Assembly (NCBI RefSeq): GCF_014654895.1
Contig: NZ_BNBE01000001.1
Span: 3,184,501-3,248,500 of the forward strand
DNA from: Streptomyces filamentosus
GTDB lineage: Bacteria; Actinomycetota; Actinomycetes; Streptomycetales; Streptomycetaceae
Direction of reading: 5' to 3'
Length of the DNA stretch: 64,000 nucleotides
Part shown: piece by piece, positions 50,779-59,121 of the stretch
Layout of the letters: each line of letters begins with the position of its first letter
How positions within the stretch are numbered: position 1 is the stretch's first letter
Notes under the pieces: generated by a model
Told to the model about the DNA's origin: nothing
Databases searched by the model: none
The model's input: only the letters and a program-made list of their open reading frames with translations
Program-made: the position numbers and the translations under genes

Positions 50779-53385
50779 ATGACGGACCACCAGGACGGCC
50801 TGCCGGCCGAGCAGCAGAGCGGGACCCCGACCCGGAACTCCATGCGGCGGGCGCTGAGGCGGGCGCGGGACGGGGTCGCGCTCGACGTGGGCGAGGCGGC
50901 GGTGCTGCTGCGGGCCAGGGGCGAGGACCTGGACGAGCTGGTGGCGGTGGCGGGGCGGGTGCGGGACGCGGGCCTGGAGGCGGCGGGGCGGCCGGGGGTG
51001 ATCACGTACTCGAAGAGCGTGTTCATACCGCTGACCCGGCTGTGCCGTGACAAGTGCCACTACTGCACCTTCGTGACCGTGCCCGGGAAGCTCCGGCGTG
51101 ACGGGCACGGGATGTTCATGTCGCCCGACGAGGTGCTGGACATCGCCCGGCGCGGGGCCGCGCTCGGCTGCAAGGAAGCCCTGATCACGCTCGGCGACAA
51201 GCCGGAGGAGCGGTGGCCGGAGGCGCGGGAGTGGCTGGACGCGCACGGCTACGACGACACGCTGGCGTACGTGCGGGCGATGTCGGTGCGGATCCTGGAG
51301 GAGACCGGGCTGCTGCCGCACCTCAACCCGGGCGTCCTGTCGTGGACGGACTTCCAGCGGCTGAAGCCGGTGGCGCCGTCCATGGGGATGATGCTGGAGA
51401 CGACCGCGACCCGGCTGTGGTCCGAGCCCGGCGGCCCGCACTTCGGCTCGCCGGACAAGGAACCGGCCGTGCGGCTGCGGGTGCTGGAGGACGCCGGACG
51501 CTCGTCCGTGCCCTTCACCTCGGGGCTGCTGCTCGGCATCGGGGAGACGTACGAGGAGCGGGCGGAGTCGCTGTTCGCGCTGCGGCGGGTGGCCCGCGCA
51601 TACCACGGCGTGCAGGAACTGATCATCCAGAACTTCCGGGCCAAGCCCGACACCGCCATGCGGTCGACGCCCGACGCCGAACTCGACGACCTGGTCGCGG
51701 CCGTGGCCGTCGCCCGGCTCATCATGGGCCCCTCCGCCTGCCTCCAGGCCCCGCCGAACCTGGTGGACGCGGAGTACGGGCGGCTGATCGCCGCCGGCAT
51801 CGACGACTGGGGCGGCGTCTCCCCGCTCACCATCGACCACGTCAACCCGGAGCGGCCCTGGCCCCGCATCGACGAGCTGGCCGGGCACTCGGCCGCCGCC
51901 GGGTTCGAGCTGCGCGAACGGCTCTGCGTCTACCCGGAGTTCGTGAAGCGCGGCGAGCCGTGGCTGGACCCCCGGATCGTGCCGCACGTGCGGGCGCTGG
52001 CCGACCCGGAGACGGGCCTCGCGAACCCGGACGCGGTGGTGCGCGGCCTGCCCTGGCAGGAGCCCGACGAGGTCTTCACCGCCACCGGCCGCACCGACCT
52101 GCACATCGCCGTCGACACCGAGGGCCGCACCGGGGACCGGCGCACCGACTTCGACGACGTCTACGGCGACTGGGAGGCGCTGCGCGAGGCCGCCGCGCCC
52201 GGCATGGCGCCCGAGCGGATCGACGCCGACGTGCGCGAGGCCCTCGCCGTCGCCGCCGACGACCCGACGCGGCTCACCGACCCGCAGGCGCTGGCCCTCT
52301 TCCACGCCGACGGGCCCGCCCTGGACGCGCTGGCCCGCGTCGCGGACGACGTGCGCCGGTCGGTCTCGGGCGACGAGGTGACGTACATCGTCACCCGGAA
52401 CATCAACTTCACCAACGTCTGCTACACCGGCTGCCGCTTCTGCGCCTTCGCCCAGCGCCGCACCGACGCCGACGCCTACACCCTCTCCCTCGACCAGGTC
52501 GCCGACCGCGCCCAGCAGGCGTGGGAGGTCGGCGCGGTCGAGGTGTGCATGCAGGGCGGCATCCACCCCGACCTGCCCGGCACCGCCTACTTCGACATCG
52601 CCCGCGCGGTGAAGGAGCGGGTCCCGGGCATGCACGTGCACGCCTTCTCGCCGATGGAGGTCGTCAACGGCGCCTCCCGCACCGGCCTCTCGATCCGGGA
52701 GTGGCTGACGGCGGCGAAGGAGGCCGGGCTCGACTCGATTCCCGGCACGGCCGCCGAGATCCTCGACGACGAGGTCCGCTGGGTGCTGACCAAGGGCAAG
52801 CTGCCCGCCGCCACCTGGATCGAGGTGGTCACCACCGCCCACGAGCTGGGCATCCGCTCGTCCTCGACGATGATGTACGGGCACGTGGACCAGCCCCGCC
52901 ACTGGCTCGGGCACCTGCGCACGCTGGCCCGCATCCAGCAGGAGACCGGCGGCTTCACCGAGTTCGTGACGCTGCCGTTCATCCACACCAACGCGCCCGT
53001 CTACCTCGCCGGCATCGCCCGCCCGGGTCCGACGGTCCGCGACAACCGCGCGGTGACCGCGATGGCCCGCCTGCTCCTGCACACCCACATCCCCAACATC
53101 CAGACCAGCTGGGTGAAGCTGGGCGCGGAGGGCGCGGCGGAGATGCTGCGCTCCGGGGCGAACGACCTCGGCGGCACGCTGATGGAGGAGACCATCTCCC
53201 GCATGGCGGGGTCGAGTTACGGGTCGTACCGATCGATCCGCGATCTGGAGGCGATCGCGGAGGCGGCCGGGCGCCCCTCCCGCCCCCGCACCACCCTCTA
53301 CGGCCGGGTCCCGGCCGAACGGCAGGAGGCCGCCCGCGCGTCGGACGGCCACCTGCCGGAGCTGCTGCCGGTGGTCGAGGGCTGA
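50779..53385 (+). CDS. fbiC: FO synthase FbiC (CofG-CofH fusion)
   Basis: 868 residues, two radical SAM halves. CofG-like: LCRDKCHYC with Cys89, Cys93, Cys96; CofH-like: [12 protein letters not shown] with Cys548, Cys552, Cys555. Later motifs [13 protein letters not shown] and [20 protein letters not shown] fit CofH. The fused enzyme condenses 5-amino-6-ribitylaminouracil and tyrosine into FO, the F420 chromophore. Actinobacteria carry this fused form. It supports the several F420-type enzymes of the window. Confidence 0.96.
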   Translation: MTDHQDGLPAEQQSGTPTRNSMRRALRRARDGVALDVGEAAVLLRARGEDLDELVAVAGRVRDAGLEAAGRPGVITYSKSVFIPLTRLCRDKCHYCTFVTVPGKLRRDGHGMFMSPDEVLDIARRGAALGCKEALITLGDKPEERWPEAREWLDAHGYDDTLAYVRAMSVRILEETGLLPHLNPGVLSWTDFQRLKPVAPSMGMMLETTATRLWSEPGGPHFGSPDKEPAVRLRVLEDAGRSSVPFTSGLLLGIGETYEERAESLFALRRVARAYHGVQELIIQNFRAKPDTAMRSTPDAELDDLVAAVAVARLIMGPSACLQAPPNLVDAEYGRLIAAGIDDWGGVSPLTIDHVNPERPWPRIDELAGHSAAAGFELRERLCVYPEFVKRGEPWLDPRIVPHVRALADPETGLANPDAVVRGLPWQEPDEVFTATGRTDLHIAVDTEGRTGDRRTDFDDVYGDWEALREAAAPGMAPERIDADVREALAVAADDPTRLTDPQALALFHADGPALDALARVADDVRRSVSGDEVTYIVTRNINFTNVCYTGCRFCAFAQRRTDADAYTLSLDQVADRAQQAWEVGAVEVCMQGGIHPDLPGTAYFDIARAVKERVPGMHVHAFSPMEVVNGASRTGLSIREWLTAAKEAGLDSIPGTAAEILDDEVRWVLTKGKLPAATWIEVVTTAHELGIRSSSTMMYGHVDQPRHWLGHLRTLARIQQETGGFTEFVTLPFIHTNAPVYLAGIARPGPTVRDNRAVTAMARLLLHTHIPNIQTSWVKLGAEGAAEMLRSGANDLGGTLMEETISRMAGSSYGSYRSIRDLEAIAEAAGRPSRPRTTLYGRVPAERQEAARASDGHLPELLPVVEG

Positions 53386-53659
53386 GGACGGCCGCCCGCC
53401 GGGGCCGATGCCCGCCAGGCCCGATGCCGTCCTCCCCGGACGGCGGCGGCCCCGGCGCGGGGGAGGAGCGCGGGGCCCGTGTCGCGGGGGGCGTGCGGCG
53501 GGCGGCCCGGGCCGCCCGCGAACCCCGGATGAACTCCGGTCAAAAGCGGCCTGAAGGGCGTCCGATCACATAAGTCTCTGACCCCCGAACGGGCAGACCC
53601 GGTCGATTACAGTGCTGCGGAGACCGCTGAACGGCACCTCGGACGGGGGAGGGCACACC

Positions 53660-54754
53660 GTGACCACCACTGCCGCGGCCGTATGGGGCCGCACGGAACA
53701 ACAGGACTTCCGCTCCCGCGTCCGGGGCTGCCTCCTCGGCGCCGCCGTGGGCGACGCGGTCGGCGCGGGCGTGCACGACCGGACGCTGGAGGAGATCCGC
53801 GCGGCGCACGGCGGGGCGGGCCTGACGGAGCCCCCGGACGGCGTCCTGCCCGTCACGGCGGCCACCCAGATGAGCCTCTTCACCGTCGACGGCCTGGTCC
53901 GCGCCCACGTCCGCCGCGACGGGGGCGTCTGGCACCCGCCCACCGACGTCCACCGCGCACACCTGCGCTGGGCGGCCACCCAGCGCGACTGGGGCCCCGA
54001 CGAGCGCCGCCGCGACAACGGCTGGCTGGGCCGCCAGGAGTGGCTCTACGCCCGCCGGCTGGCGCCGCGCGCCTGCCTCACCGGTCTCGGCGACGAGCGG
54101 CTCGGCACCCCGGAGCGGCCCAAGAACCCGGAGGCCGCCGACTCCGGCGCCCTCGCCCGCTCCGCGCCCTTCGGCCTGCTCGTCGGCTGGGAGCCGCAGC
54201 TCGTCTGCCAGCTGGCCGTCGAGTGCGCCGCCCAGACGCACGGCGCCCCGGCCGCCGTGCTCGCCGCCGGCGCGCTCGCGGTCACCGTCCACGGCGTCGC
54301 CCGGGGCGCCTCCGTGGAGGCGGCGGTGGGCACGGCCCTGGAGCTGCTGGCCCCCCGCCCCGGCCACGAGCCGGTGACGCGGGCGCTGGCCCGTGCCCTC
54401 GGAGCCGTACGGGAAGGGGTCCCGGACGCGGACCGGGTGACGGCGCTCGGGGCGGACGAGGACCGGGCCGAGGGGCAGCTGGCGGCGGCGGTCTACTGCG
54501 CCCTGGTCGGCGAGGACGTCCGGCACGGCCTGAGGCTGGCGGTCAGCCACGGCGGGCCGTCCGCCGTGACCGGCGCGGTCACCGGCGCGCTGCTCGGCGC
54601 CCAGCACGGCGAGACGGCCCTCCCGCCCGCCTGGCTGGCGGCGCTGGAGGGCCGGTCCACGGTCCTGGAGCTGTCGGACGACTTCGCGATGGAGCTCACC
54701 CAGTCCGCCGCCCTCCACACCCCCACCTGGCACGAGCGCTACCCGGTCCTCTGA
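53660..54754 (+). CDS. ADP-ribosylglycohydrolase-family protein
   Basis: 364 residues from the GTG at 53660 with GGGGGAGGG upstream. The DraG-like fold is recognisable from FRSRVRGCLLGAAVGDAVGA at the start, PVTAATQMSLFTVDGLVRAH (with the divergent TDDT region as AATQM), and the C-terminal GGPSAVTGAVTGALLGAQHG. Those enzymes use paired Mg ions to hydrolyse ADP-ribosyl linkages. The metal-binding TDDT motif appears altered (TAATQ), so activity should be doubted. Confidence 0.85.
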   Translation: MTTTAAAVWGRTEQQDFRSRVRGCLLGAAVGDAVGAGVHDRTLEEIRAAHGGAGLTEPPDGVLPVTAATQMSLFTVDGLVRAHVRRDGGVWHPPTDVHRAHLRWAATQRDWGPDERRRDNGWLGRQEWLYARRLAPRACLTGLGDERLGTPERPKNPEAADSGALARSAPFGLLVGWEPQLVCQLAVECAAQTHGAPAAVLAAGALAVTVHGVARGASVEAAVGTALELLAPRPGHEPVTRALARALGAVREGVPDADRVTALGADEDRAEGQLAAAVYCALVGEDVRHGLRLAVSHGGPSAVTGAVTGALLGAQHGETALPPAWLAALEGRSTVLELSDDFAMELTQSAALHTPTWHERYPVL

Positions 54755-54767
54755 ACCGGGCGGGGGC

Positions 54768-55553
54768 TCAGTGCATCAGCTCGCCCGCGTTGACCAGGAG
54801 GGACTGGCCGGTGATCGCGCGGGCCCGGGGGGAGGCGAGGAAGACGACGGCCTCGGCGACGTCCGCGTCCGACGCCAGCTCCGGCAGCGCCATCCGGGAG
54901 GCGAGCCGCCCCAGGACCTCCTCCTCCGGCACCCCCTCCGTCTGCGCGGTGAAGCGGACGAACGCCTCCACCGGCGGCCCCCACATCCAGCCGGGCAGCA
55001 CGGTGTTGACCCGGATCCGCTCCGTCCCGAGCTCCCGCGCCAGCGAGTACATGGCCGAGGTCAGCGCCCCCTTGGACGCCGCGTAGGCGGCCTGCCGGAC
55101 CTGCGAGGGCGCGGCGACGGCCGACTGGGTGCCTATGAAGACGACCGAGCCGCCGCCCGCCGCCCGCAGCGCGGGCAGACAGGCGCGGGTCATCCGCAGC
55201 GTCCCGAGGAGGTTGACGTCGAGGACGCCCTGCCAGGTGGCGAAGTCGGCGTCCGCGAGCCCGCCGAAGTACGAGTCCCAGGCGGCGACGTGCACGACGG
55301 CGTCGATCGCGCCGAAGCGCTCGACGGCGAGCGCGGCCAGCGCCCCGCACTGCGCCTCGTCGGTGATGTCGGTGGCGAGGTGGGCGGTGCGCCGCCCGTC
55401 CGGGTCGATCGCGGCGGCCGTCTTGGCGAGGTTCGCCGCGGTCCTGGCGCCGAGGACCGCGTTCCCGCCGTCGCGCACCACCGCCTCCGCGATCCGGTGG
55501 CCGAGGCCGGCCCCGACGCCCGACACGACGACCGTCTTCCCCTGGAGCAGCAT
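54768..55553 (-). CDS. SDR-family oxidoreductase
   Basis: 261 residues, classical SDR: VVSGVGAGLGHRIAEA (Gly motif), VHVAAWDSYFGGLADADFAT in place of NNAG, catalytic YAASKGALTSAMY, and a C-terminal LASPRARAITGQSLLVNAGE. Divergent from the 55643 gene with operator I 30 bp before its ATG. Likely dehydrogenates a hydroxyl-CoA or alcohol in the same pathway. Confidence 0.88.
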   Translation of the reverse strand: MLLQGKTVVVSGVGAGLGHRIAEAVVRDGGNAVLGARTAANLAKTAAAIDPDGRRTAHLATDITDEAQCGALAALAVERFGAIDAVVHVAAWDSYFGGLADADFATWQGVLDVNLLGTLRMTRACLPALRAAGGGSVVFIGTQSAVAAPSQVRQAAYAASKGALTSAMYSLARELGTERIRVNTVLPGWMWGPPVEAFVRFTAQTEGVPEEEVLGRLASRMALPELASDADVAEAVVFLASPRARAITGQSLLVNAGELMH

Positions 55554-55582
55554 CCGGGTGCCTCCCGCCTCTGGTCACTGAT

Positions 55583-55597
55583 CTGACGGTCCGTCAG
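55583..55597. promoter_or_regulatory. CTGACG-type operator (site I), perfect
   Basis: CTGACGGTCCGTCAG, centred between divergent starts at 55553 (SDR, minus) and 55643 (plus), so one site can control both. Confidence 0.78.
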
Positions 55598-55642
55598 AGT
55601 AGGTGACCCGAGCCGCACGGGGAAGAGCCGAGGGGAGCCGCG

Positions 55643-56467
55643 ATGAGCGACGCCGACGCGTACGGGGAGCTGGCCGCCACCGGGCCGTACGGGACACGTC
55701 CCGGGCACGCCCTGATCACCATGGTGGAACCGCACCCGGGCCACGAGTACGCCTACAACCGCTGGTACGAGGACGACCACTACTACGCCGGGGCGATGGC
55801 GATGCCCTGGATGTTCGCCGGCCGCCGCTGGGTCGCCACCCGCGACCTCCAGGAACTGCGGACGCCCGAGGAGTCGGCCGTCGCGCGGCCCGTCACCGCC
55901 GGCTGCTACCTCTCCACGTACTGGATCACCGAGGGCCGCTACGACGAGCACATGAAGTGGACCGTCGCCATCAACAAGCGGCTCAACCGCGACGCCCGCG
56001 TCCACCACGCCCGCACCCACGTCTTCACGTCCTTCCAGGACCACGAGGCGACCGTGTACCGGGACGGGGCGGCGGGCCCCCGCGACCTCCACGCCCTCGA
56101 CCACCCCTACGCGGGCCTGATCCTCCAGGTCGTGGACTGCGCCGGCCCCGAGGAGCGCGCCGCCCTCCTCGAACGGCTCGCCGCCCGCGAACTCCCGCGC
56201 CGCCTCGCCGGCTCCCCGGCGGCCATGGTCACCGTCTTCCGCCCCACCCCGCTCCCCGGCGACCGCATGACGTACGTGAAGCAGGTCGAGGGTGTCGACA
56301 CCCGCCTCACCCTCCTCTGGTTCCTGGAGCGGGACCCCCGCGACTGCTGGCGGGACCACTTCGCCGACCTCGACGCCCTCCCGGGCGGAGCGGGCCGCGT
56401 GGAACTGGTCGCCCCCTTCGTCCCCACGGTCCCGGGGACGGACCGGTACGTGGACCGGCTGCGGTGA
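55643..56467 (+). CDS. EthD-like or ferredoxin-fold protein of unknown function
   Basis: 274 residues. GHALITMVEPHPGHEYAYNRWYEDDHYYAG resembles the opening of dimeric alpha-beta-barrel (EthD-like) proteins, with a repeated pattern later (VYRDGAAGPRDLHALDHPYAGLILQVVDCA, ERLAARELPRRLAGSPAAMV). No catalytic motif recognised. It shares operator I with the SDR gene, so it should act in the same regulon; a ring-modifying or intermediate-binding role is conceivable. Confidence 0.6.
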   Translation: MSDADAYGELAATGPYGTRPGHALITMVEPHPGHEYAYNRWYEDDHYYAGAMAMPWMFAGRRWVATRDLQELRTPEESAVARPVTAGCYLSTYWITEGRYDEHMKWTVAINKRLNRDARVHHARTHVFTSFQDHEATVYRDGAAGPRDLHALDHPYAGLILQVVDCAGPEERAALLERLAARELPRRLAGSPAAMVTVFRPTPLPGDRMTYVKQVEGVDTRLTLLWFLERDPRDCWRDHFADLDALPGGAGRVELVAPFVPTVPGTDRYVDRLR

Positions 56468-56625
56468 GGTGACGGACCCCCGGACATGAGCGAGCCCCCT
56501 CGGCCAGGACGGCGGACCGGACGAGAGGGCGGGCCCTGCGGGTGGTGCGGGTACTTCGGATGGTGCGGGCACTGCGGGCACTCCGGGTGCCGGAGGCGGT
56601 ACCGGGGGAGGTTCTTCCGCGGACC

Positions 56626-56826
56626 TCAGAGGGTCCCGTTGCTCACCTGGCCGACGAAGGCGTTCCACGAGCCCGGTCCGAAAGAGAGCGACGGGCCCTC
56701 GGGAGCCTTGGAGTCGCGGACGTCGATGGCGGCGACGACCGGGGACTTCACCTCGACGCAGGCGCCGTTGCCGCCGGAGTAGGAGGACTTGGTCCAGCTG
56801 TCGGTCGCACCCTGGGTGATGGCCAT
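56626..56826 (-). CDS. DUF397 protein
   Basis: 66 residues, the usual DUF397 size and signature (WTKSSYSGGNGACVEVKSP ... VAAIDVRDSKAPEGPSLSFG ... WNAFVGQV). Found next to XRE/DUF5753 regulators in Streptomyces, as here (XRE gene upstream at 57.1-58.0 kb on the same strand); the pairs influence development and antibiotic production. Separated from the XRE gene by a hairpin. Confidence 0.9.
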   Translation of the reverse strand: MAITQGATDSWTKSSYSGGNGACVEVKSPVVAAIDVRDSKAPEGPSLSFGPGSWNAFVGQVSNGTL

Positions 56827-57129
56827 GATGTGCTCAACTCCGGTTCTGCCCTGAGGGCTTCAGTGTCGATGCCGGTGTGGTCTTCACCGGCCTGATCGAC
56901 GCTACTCGCCGGTCCCGAGCGACGGGACCGGCGTTCACACGACCGGGTGGCATATTCCATCCGAGCTTCCGCCGGGCCGAGCCGGGGGTGTACCGTACCT
57001 GCCCCCTGTGGTTCAGACCTGTCCGTCCCGCCGGATCTGGCCGGGCCTGTCCGCACCTGCCTGACCTGCCCGAACCGCCCCGACTGCCGGGACCGCCCCG
57101 ACCGCCGGCCGTCCCGGCCGCCGGGACCG
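56827..57129. other. 303-bp intergenic region between DUF397 and XRE genes
   Basis: Contains the perfect hairpin 56907-56933 and, towards the XRE stop (57030-57125), GC-rich near-repeats of CCGCCCCGAC/CCGGGACCG. No gene supportable. Confidence 0.6.
56907..56933 (-). terminator. Hairpin between XRE and DUF397 genes
   Basis: CGCCGGTCCCG (56907-56917) and CGGGACCGGCG (56923-56933), perfect 11-bp stem, 5-nt loop. May partly terminate XRE transcription before DUF397. Confidence 0.7.
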
Positions 57130-57990
57130 TCAGCCCTGCACGTACCCCTTGGCGATCTTCTCGACGAACTCCCGGGTCTGCTCCACGCCCAGCGCCTGCG
57201 CCCGCAGGTGCTCGTACATGAAGCTGTACTTCGCCACGTCCGGCGCCTTCTCCAGGTACAGGTCGCTCGTCACGCCCTCGATGTAGACGACGCTGGAGTC
57301 GGAGGTGTCCGGGAACTCCAGGATCGAGTACTGGCCGCTGATGCCCGGGTGCGCGCCCGTGTGGAAGGGCAGCACCTGCACCGTCACGTGCGGCAGGTAC
57401 GACTGCTCGAGGAGGTGCTCCAACTGCTCGGCCATCACCTGCGGGTTGCCCACGATCCGGCGCAGCGCGGCCTCGTCGATGACCGCCCACAGGCGCAGCG
57501 GGCTCTCCTCGTCGCGGATCCGGTCCTGGCGGCGGGTGCGGACGTTGGTCCGCTTCTCGACGTCGGCCGGCGTCGACTCGGGCAGCGCGCCGGAGATGAC
57601 GGCGTGGGCGTACGCGCGGGTCTGGAGCAGGCCGGGGATGATCTGCGGCTCGTAGACGCGCAGGCTCTGCGCGTCGGTCTCCAGGCCGATGTAGACGCTG
57701 TACGGGATGTCGCCGAAGGCGTGCCACCAGCCCTGCTGGCGCGAGTCCTTGGCCATCTGCATGAGGGAGTTGACCATGGCCTCGTCCTCGACCTCGTACA
57801 CCCCGCACAGGTCGCGCACGTCGCGCTGGCTGATGGAGCGGCGGCCGTTCTCGAGACGGCTGATCTTGGACTGGGAGACGAGGAGGCGCTCGGCCACCTG
57901 CTCGGCCGTCATGCCCTTGCCCTCGCGGAGCTTGCGCAGCTCCTGGCCCAATCGGCGTCGCCTGACGGTGGGGTTGACACTGGACGCCAC
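57130..57990 (-). CDS. XRE-family regulator with DUF5753 domain
   Basis: 286 residues from the GTG at 57990 (GGAGG ~11 nt upstream). XRE HTH at ~12-65 (LGQELRKLREGKGMTAEQVA, LLVSQSKISRLENGRRSISQ) and a C-terminal DUF5753 domain (GLETDAQSLRVYEPQIIPGL ... VQVLPFHTGAHPGISGQYSI ... VYIEGVTSDLYLEK). Typical partner of DUF397 proteins. The frame is open 50 codons further upstream but that stretch is unlike the family. Confidence 0.93.
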   Translation of the reverse strand: MASSVNPTVRRRRLGQELRKLREGKGMTAEQVAERLLVSQSKISRLENGRRSISQRDVRDLCGVYEVEDEAMVNSLMQMAKDSRQQGWWHAFGDIPYSVYIGLETDAQSLRVYEPQIIPGLLQTRAYAHAVISGALPESTPADVEKRTNVRTRRQDRIRDEESPLRLWAVIDEAALRRIVGNPQVMAEQLEHLLEQSYLPHVTVQVLPFHTGAHPGISGQYSILEFPDTSDSSVVYIEGVTSDLYLEKAPDVAKYSFMYEHLRAQALGVEQTREFVEKIAKGYVQG

Positions 57991-58111
57991 GGAAACTGCA
58001 CCTCCGGCTGCTGTCTGCGATGCGTAGCTGTGAGTATCTACTGCTTGGCAGACTGCCACCAATGGCGCTGCGCGCGGGGGGAAACCGCGACAACGCGAGC
58101 GCGGACGCGAA

Positions 58112-58141
58112 GGTGCGGGGCGCCCGAAGACGCCCCGCACC
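58112..58141 (-). terminator. Terminator after the GPP34 gene
   Basis: GGTGCGGGGCG (58112-58122) and CGCCCCGCACC (58131-58141), perfect 11-bp stem, 8-nt loop, 96 bp past the GPP34 stop, before the XRE gene on the same strand. Confidence 0.72.
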
Positions 58142-58236
58142 CCCTGTGCGGCTCCCGGAAAAGCGTGTGGTGCGTGGTGGTGCGTGACGTGCGGTGGCGG
58201 TGCGTGGTGTCGCGTCTCCGGGCCGGCGGCCGCCGT

Positions 58237-58938
58237 CTAGTGGACGGCGGCGCGGGCCATGCCGCCGCGCGGCTGGGCGGGTACGCCCGGGCCGTTGCCG
58301 CGGCGCGGCTGTGCGGCCGCCCCGTTCTGGACGTCCATCACCGCGTGCGCGACGAGACCGCCCATGGGGTCGTGCCGGATCAGGTCGCGCAGCCGGGACC
58401 GCGACGACCGTCCTTCGTTGCCGGGGTACAGGTGCTTGCCGAGACCGACCGCGTGGGCCAGCGCGGCGAGCGCCGCGGTCCGCGGGTCCGGCGGTACGCC
58501 GGTGCGGATCGCACTGTCCAGCCGGGTCCTGATCTCCCGGCTGATCGCCGTGTCCGTCGCCTGGTAGCGAGTCGTCGGCAGCACCCCGCACATCTGGCCC
58601 TCCACGGCATGCACCATGCCGCATCGCTCCAGATGCGAGAGATACGTCTGGCGGAGCCCCAGTCGGGGTCCGCCGATCCAGTGGACGGCCCGGACCGGAC
58701 TGCCGCGTCTGCGCAGCAGTTCCAGTGCGGAGTCCAGGGTCGGATCTCCGGTCGGCCGTGGCATCACCACGGCGATACGATCCCCGTCAGGGGCTATCCG
58801 TCCTGCCAGCGCCAGCTCCACGAGCTGTGCTCCGGCCAGGCCCAGATCGAGCGACTGCGGCTGCGCTGTGGTACCCGTGGTCGGGTCCAGAGCGAGCAGT
58901 AGAAGCTCTTCCGGAATACTTCTGCGGCTCCTGCCCAT
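58237..58938 (-). CDS. GPP34 (GOLPH3/VPS74-like) family protein
   Basis: 233 residues. GOLPH3-type pattern: IPEELLLLALDPTTG at the start, then LDLGLAGAQLVELALAGRIA, GDPTLDSALELL, and VRAVHWIGGPRLGLRQTYLSHLERCGMVH. In eukaryotes these bind PI4P; in Streptomyces they are abundant, of unknown role. The C-terminal ~40 residues are basic, Pro/Gly-rich and disordered (NGAAAQPRRGNGPG). Upstream lies an inverted repeat GATGAATG...CATTCATC (58956-58989). Confidence 0.85.
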   Translation of the reverse strand: MGRSRRSIPEELLLLALDPTTGTTAQPQSLDLGLAGAQLVELALAGRIAPDGDRIAVVMPRPTGDPTLDSALELLRRRGSPVRAVHWIGGPRLGLRQTYLSHLERCGMVHAVEGQMCGVLPTTRYQATDTAISREIRTRLDSAIRTGVPPDPRTAALAALAHAVGLGKHLYPGNEGRSSRSRLRDLIRHDPMGGLVAHAVMDVQNGAAAQPRRGNGPGVPAQPRGGMARAAVH

Positions 58939-58955
58939 CCATGCCTCCCCGCGTG

Positions 58956-58989
58956 GATGAATGACAGGGTGACCCCTCTCACATTCATC
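58956..58989 (-). promoter_or_regulatory. Inverted repeat upstream of the GPP34 gene
   Basis: GATGAATG (58956-58963) and CATTCATC (58982-58989), perfect 8-bp arms with an 18-nt spacer containing AGGGTGACCCCT, 18 bp before the start at 58938. Operator role inferred. Confidence 0.4.
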
Positions 58990-59121
58990 TGTCGAGAGTG
59001 CCTGGGTGGTTCGTCCTGGAACCAGTAGGTATGTCGTTCTCGTCTAGCACGGGGGCCAAGGGGTTCACACAGGACACTGGTAGACGGTTCGGACGTACGC
59101 ATGACGCATGGAGGAGGCACG

